Assembly: GCA_020047835.1 (NCBI GenBank)
Contig: JAIFNJ010000127.1
Coordinates: forward strand, 1 to 8,531
DNA: 8,531 nucleotides
DNA from: Bacteroidota bacterium
Lineage (GTDB): Bacteria > Bacteroidota > Bacteroidia > Bacteroidales > SZUA-534
Direction: 5' to 3'
Below the pieces are notes generated by a model. It was given only the letters and a program-made list of their open reading frames with translations. It was not told the origin of the DNA and ran no database searches. The translations under genes were made by a program, and so were the position numbers. Positions 6,079 to 8,531 of the stretch are shown here, in pieces (position 1 is the stretch's first letter; every line of letters starts with the position of its first letter).

Positions 6079-8502
6079 ATGAATATACGCTTATCGATAC
6101 ACCGAAAGATGATTATTTACCTGATACCAGCTGTGATATTAATTTTTGGTGGTGCTATCAGTTTTATTATTATTCAATCCCGACAATCAGCGTTAGCTGA
6201 TGCAAAACTTATTGCTGATGAATCAGCTGAAAAGTACGCATCTATTATAAAAGCTGAAATTGAAACTAATTTTGATGTTGCCAGAGGAGTGGCTTACTCG
6301 ATTAACTCCTTTTTTAATCTATCCAATGAACAGCGAACCGAATTATACGATAACGTTTTAAGCAATGTTATAACTGCGAATCCGCAATATGTTTCATTTT
6401 GGTTAAATTCTGAGTTGCAATTTATTGACCCAAAGTTTATTGGTAAATCTGGACGTGCCCGGTTTACTTATTACCGAGATAAAAATAGGAGCATAAAATA
6501 TAAGCGTGATTCTCTTGATTTTGATAGTAGTAAAATTAATAAGGATGGCGATTATCAAAAAATGAAAGTATCGAAAAAAGAAACATTATTAGAGCCCTAT
6601 TTCTTTTCCTATTCAGGTCTTGACAGCGATAGAATACTGGAAACCAGCATTTGTGTTCCATTTTTTAAAAATTATGAATTTGCAGGTTTGGTAGGGTCCG
6701 ACATTGAATTGGACTACTTTCAGGAATTGATTAACGACATTAAAATTTTTGGTGGGGGTTATGTTTATTTAATTTCCAATCAAGGTGTTTTGCTTGCCTT
6801 TCCTGACCCATCAAAAATAGGAGAATCGCTCAATAAATTGTATACTGCTCAAGATAAGGAGCATTCAATTAGCAAAAGCATAGAACAAGGGAATAAATTT
6901 TCATACAAAGGGAAAGACTTTATTAATAAAACAGAAAGTTATATAACCTTTATTCCTGTTCAAATTGGTGAGGCAAATAATTCTTGGTCACTGGCAGTGA
7001 GTGTCCCTTTTAGTGCCATTCAGCAAAAAGCGAAGCAAGCCCTTTGGCTTTCACTTATAATTAGCTTAATTGGAGTTATATTGTTAAGTGTAATTATTTA
7101 TTTTATATCCAGAAATATATCCAATCCACTAAAAGCCACCACAAAAGTGTTGCGACAACTTTCACTTGGGAATATCAATGAGTCAGAAAAACTGCATATT
7201 AATTCAGGTGATGAAATTGAAGAAATGGCAGAATCAGTAAATCTTTTAATCGATGGATTGAATAGAACGGCTGAATTTGCAAAGACTATTGGAAATGGTA
7301 ATCTAAAAGCAGAGTATCAAAATTCAGGAGATAATGATATTCTAGGAAATTCATTGCTTGAAATGCGACACAGCCTTATTTTAGCAGAAGAAGAAGATAA
7401 AAAGCGCAAAATTGAGGATGAAAAACACAATTGGGCGACTCAGGGCCAGGCAAAATTTGGTGAAATTCTTAGGCAGCACAATCAAGAAATTAATCAACTT
7501 TCATTCAGTATAATGAGCCAAATGGTTGATTATATTGGAGCTATTCAAGGTGGACTTTTTATTAAAAATGACGAAGATTCTGAAGATGTTTTTTATGAAC
7601 TAAATGGGGCAGTTGCTTACAATCGGCAAAAGCTGATGGAAAGTAAATTTAGAATTGGAGAGAGCCTGATAGGTCGCTGTGCTTACGAAAAAATGACCAT
7701 ATATATGGAAGAGGTACCTGAAAATTATGTACACGTAACTTCAGGTTTGGGGGAATCAAATCCACGTTCTATTTTATTGGTACCTGCCATACTTAATGAT
7801 GAAGTGTATGCCGTAATAGAATTGGTATCATTTAATAAATTTGCAACCTATCAAATAGAGTTTGTTGAGAAAATTGGTGAGAATATTGCTTCTACGCTTT
7901 CGAATGCAAAAGTTGGAAATCGCACCAATAAACTATTAGAGCAATCGAAGCAGCAGTCGGAAGAGTTGGCTGCCCAAGAAGAAGAAATGAGACAAAACCT
8001 TGAGGAACTTCAAGCTACTCAAGAGGAAGTTGAACGGTTACGCGAAGAAGAACAGGTAAAAACAAAAAAACTAATACAATCCATTGAAAAACATCGCATT
8101 GCGTTACTAAAAATTTTAGATCATATTCCATTAAAAGTTTTCTTGAAAGATCATGAAGGAAGGATGCTTATTGTGAATAAGAAGGTGCTTACCGTGCACA
8201 ATGCCAAAATGGAAGATTTGATTGGGAAAAACGATTTTGATTTTATTCCTGATCATGCCGAAGCGAAAAAACAATGGGATGCCGAGCAAAACATTATTAA
8301 GTCTGGGGTACTTTTCCATGAAATACATAGGGAAACTATCAATAATTCAGGCTTCACTCTTGATACAACAAAATATCCATTTTACATTGATTATTTAGAG
8401 GAAACCGGTATTTTGGGAGTTCAAATTGATATTACCAAAGAAGTGGAGAAGGATGCCCTGATTGCCCAGTTGCAGGATGAGATAAAAAAGCTGAGCAAAT
8501 AG
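6079..8502 (+). CDS. Cache-HAMP-GAF-coiled coil-PAS membrane sensor without an output domain
   Basis: This 807-residue inner-membrane signalling protein has a basic N-terminus and TM1 (about 12-33), then a large extracytoplasmic region (36-318). That region is best read as a double Cache sensor: CVPFFKNYEFAGLVGSDIEL (192-211) and YLISNQGVLLAFPDPSKIGE (230-249) are typical of this fold. TM2 (about 322-344) leads into a HAMP (345-397, DEIEEMAESVNLL) and a second HAMP-like unit (398-433, GNGNLKAEYQ...DILGNSLLEMRHSL). A GAF-like domain covers about 455-610. A coiled coil rich in Glu/Gln follows (616-660, core EEEMRQNLEELQATQEEVER), then a PAS domain (about 670-788, VFLKDHEGRMLIVNKKVL) and a short terminal helix. 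No H-box/HATPase, GGDEF, EAL, phosphatase or MCP signalling hairpin is present. It may pass its signal through protein contacts to a separate kinase or receiver. The ligand is unknown. ATG 6079 puts TM1 near the N-terminus; Met11 is a less likely alternative start. Confidence 0.85.
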   Translation: MNIRLSIHRKMIIYLIPAVILIFGGAISFIIIQSRQSALADAKLIADESAEKYASIIKAEIETNFDVARGVAYSINSFFNLSNEQRTELYDNVLSNVITANPQYVSFWLNSELQFIDPKFIGKSGRARFTYYRDKNRSIKYKRDSLDFDSSKINKDGDYQKMKVSKKETLLEPYFFSYSGLDSDRILETSICVPFFKNYEFAGLVGSDIELDYFQELINDIKIFGGGYVYLISNQGVLLAFPDPSKIGESLNKLYTAQDKEHSISKSIEQGNKFSYKGKDFINKTESYITFIPVQIGEANNSWSLAVSVPFSAIQQKAKQALWLSLIISLIGVILLSVIIYFISRNISNPLKATTKVLRQLSLGNINESEKLHINSGDEIEEMAESVNLLIDGLNRTAEFAKTIGNGNLKAEYQNSGDNDILGNSLLEMRHSLILAEEEDKKRKIEDEKHNWATQGQAKFGEILRQHNQEINQLSFSIMSQMVDYIGAIQGGLFIKNDEDSEDVFYELNGAVAYNRQKLMESKFRIGESLIGRCAYEKMTIYMEEVPENYVHVTSGLGESNPRSILLVPAILNDEVYAVIELVSFNKFATYQIEFVEKIGENIASTLSNAKVGNRTNKLLEQSKQQSEELAAQEEEMRQNLEELQATQEEVERLREEEQVKTKKLIQSIEKHRIALLKILDHIPLKVFLKDHEGRMLIVNKKVLTVHNAKMEDLIGKNDFDFIPDHAEAKKQWDAEQNIIKSGVLFHEIHRETINNSGFTLDTTKYPFYIDYLEETGILGVQIDITKEVEKDALIAQLQDEIKKLSK

Positions 8503-8531
8503 GGGAATAATACGGCTCAGTATATAGGTAA

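Noticed and set aside
6012..6200. 62-codon reading frame overlapping the start of the sensor gene
   Set aside because: It overlaps the sensor's first 40 codons in another frame, shows no recognisable motif, and most of its length is explained by the sensor's coding sequence.

Overview
The window looks like chromosomal DNA from a Bacteroidota bacterium, with the Bacteroidales/Marinilabiliales/Flavobacteriia kind of gene content. The DNA is AT-rich. Gene starts lack Shine-Dalgarno-like GGAGG tracts, as is usual in this phylum. The one convincing promoter element is a Bacteroidota-type -7 box (TAnnTTTG) just before ribBA. The proteins also have the phylum's style: a GT4 with RAHNVEHEIW, a DltD-like SGNH protein next to an MBOAT, and a Cache-HAMP-GAF-coil-PAS sensor. 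All genes lie on the + strand.

Bases 2-4422 are the end of a surface-polysaccharide cluster. In order it holds a family 4 glycosyltransferase (5' end outside the window), a membrane family 2 glycosyltransferase overlapping it by 14 bases, an MBOAT O-acyltransferase (best start ATG 2044), and an SGNH/DltD-like membrane-anchored acyltransferase or esterase 3 bases later. The likely reading is that the two glycosyltransferases help build a glycan. The MBOAT would carry acyl groups across the membrane, and the SGNH protein would place them on the exported glycan. The glycan and the acyl group cannot be read from the sequence.

Bases 4423-4609 separate this cluster from ribBA (4610-5869), a complete fused DHBP synthase / GTP cyclohydrolase II that supplies both precursors of riboflavin. 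Sampled stretches of ribBA are clearly more GC-rich than the acyltransferase genes before it.

Bases 5870-6078 are an AT-rich spacer. After it comes an 807-residue membrane sensor (6079-8502) with an extracytoplasmic Cache domain, tandem HAMP, GAF, a Glu/Gln-rich coiled coil and a PAS domain. It has no kinase, cyclase or chemotaxis output domain. This is the most unusual item here, because its signalling partner is not evident. No RNA genes, CRISPR arrays, insertion sequences or long repeats were seen. Nothing here is clearly a wholly new system.
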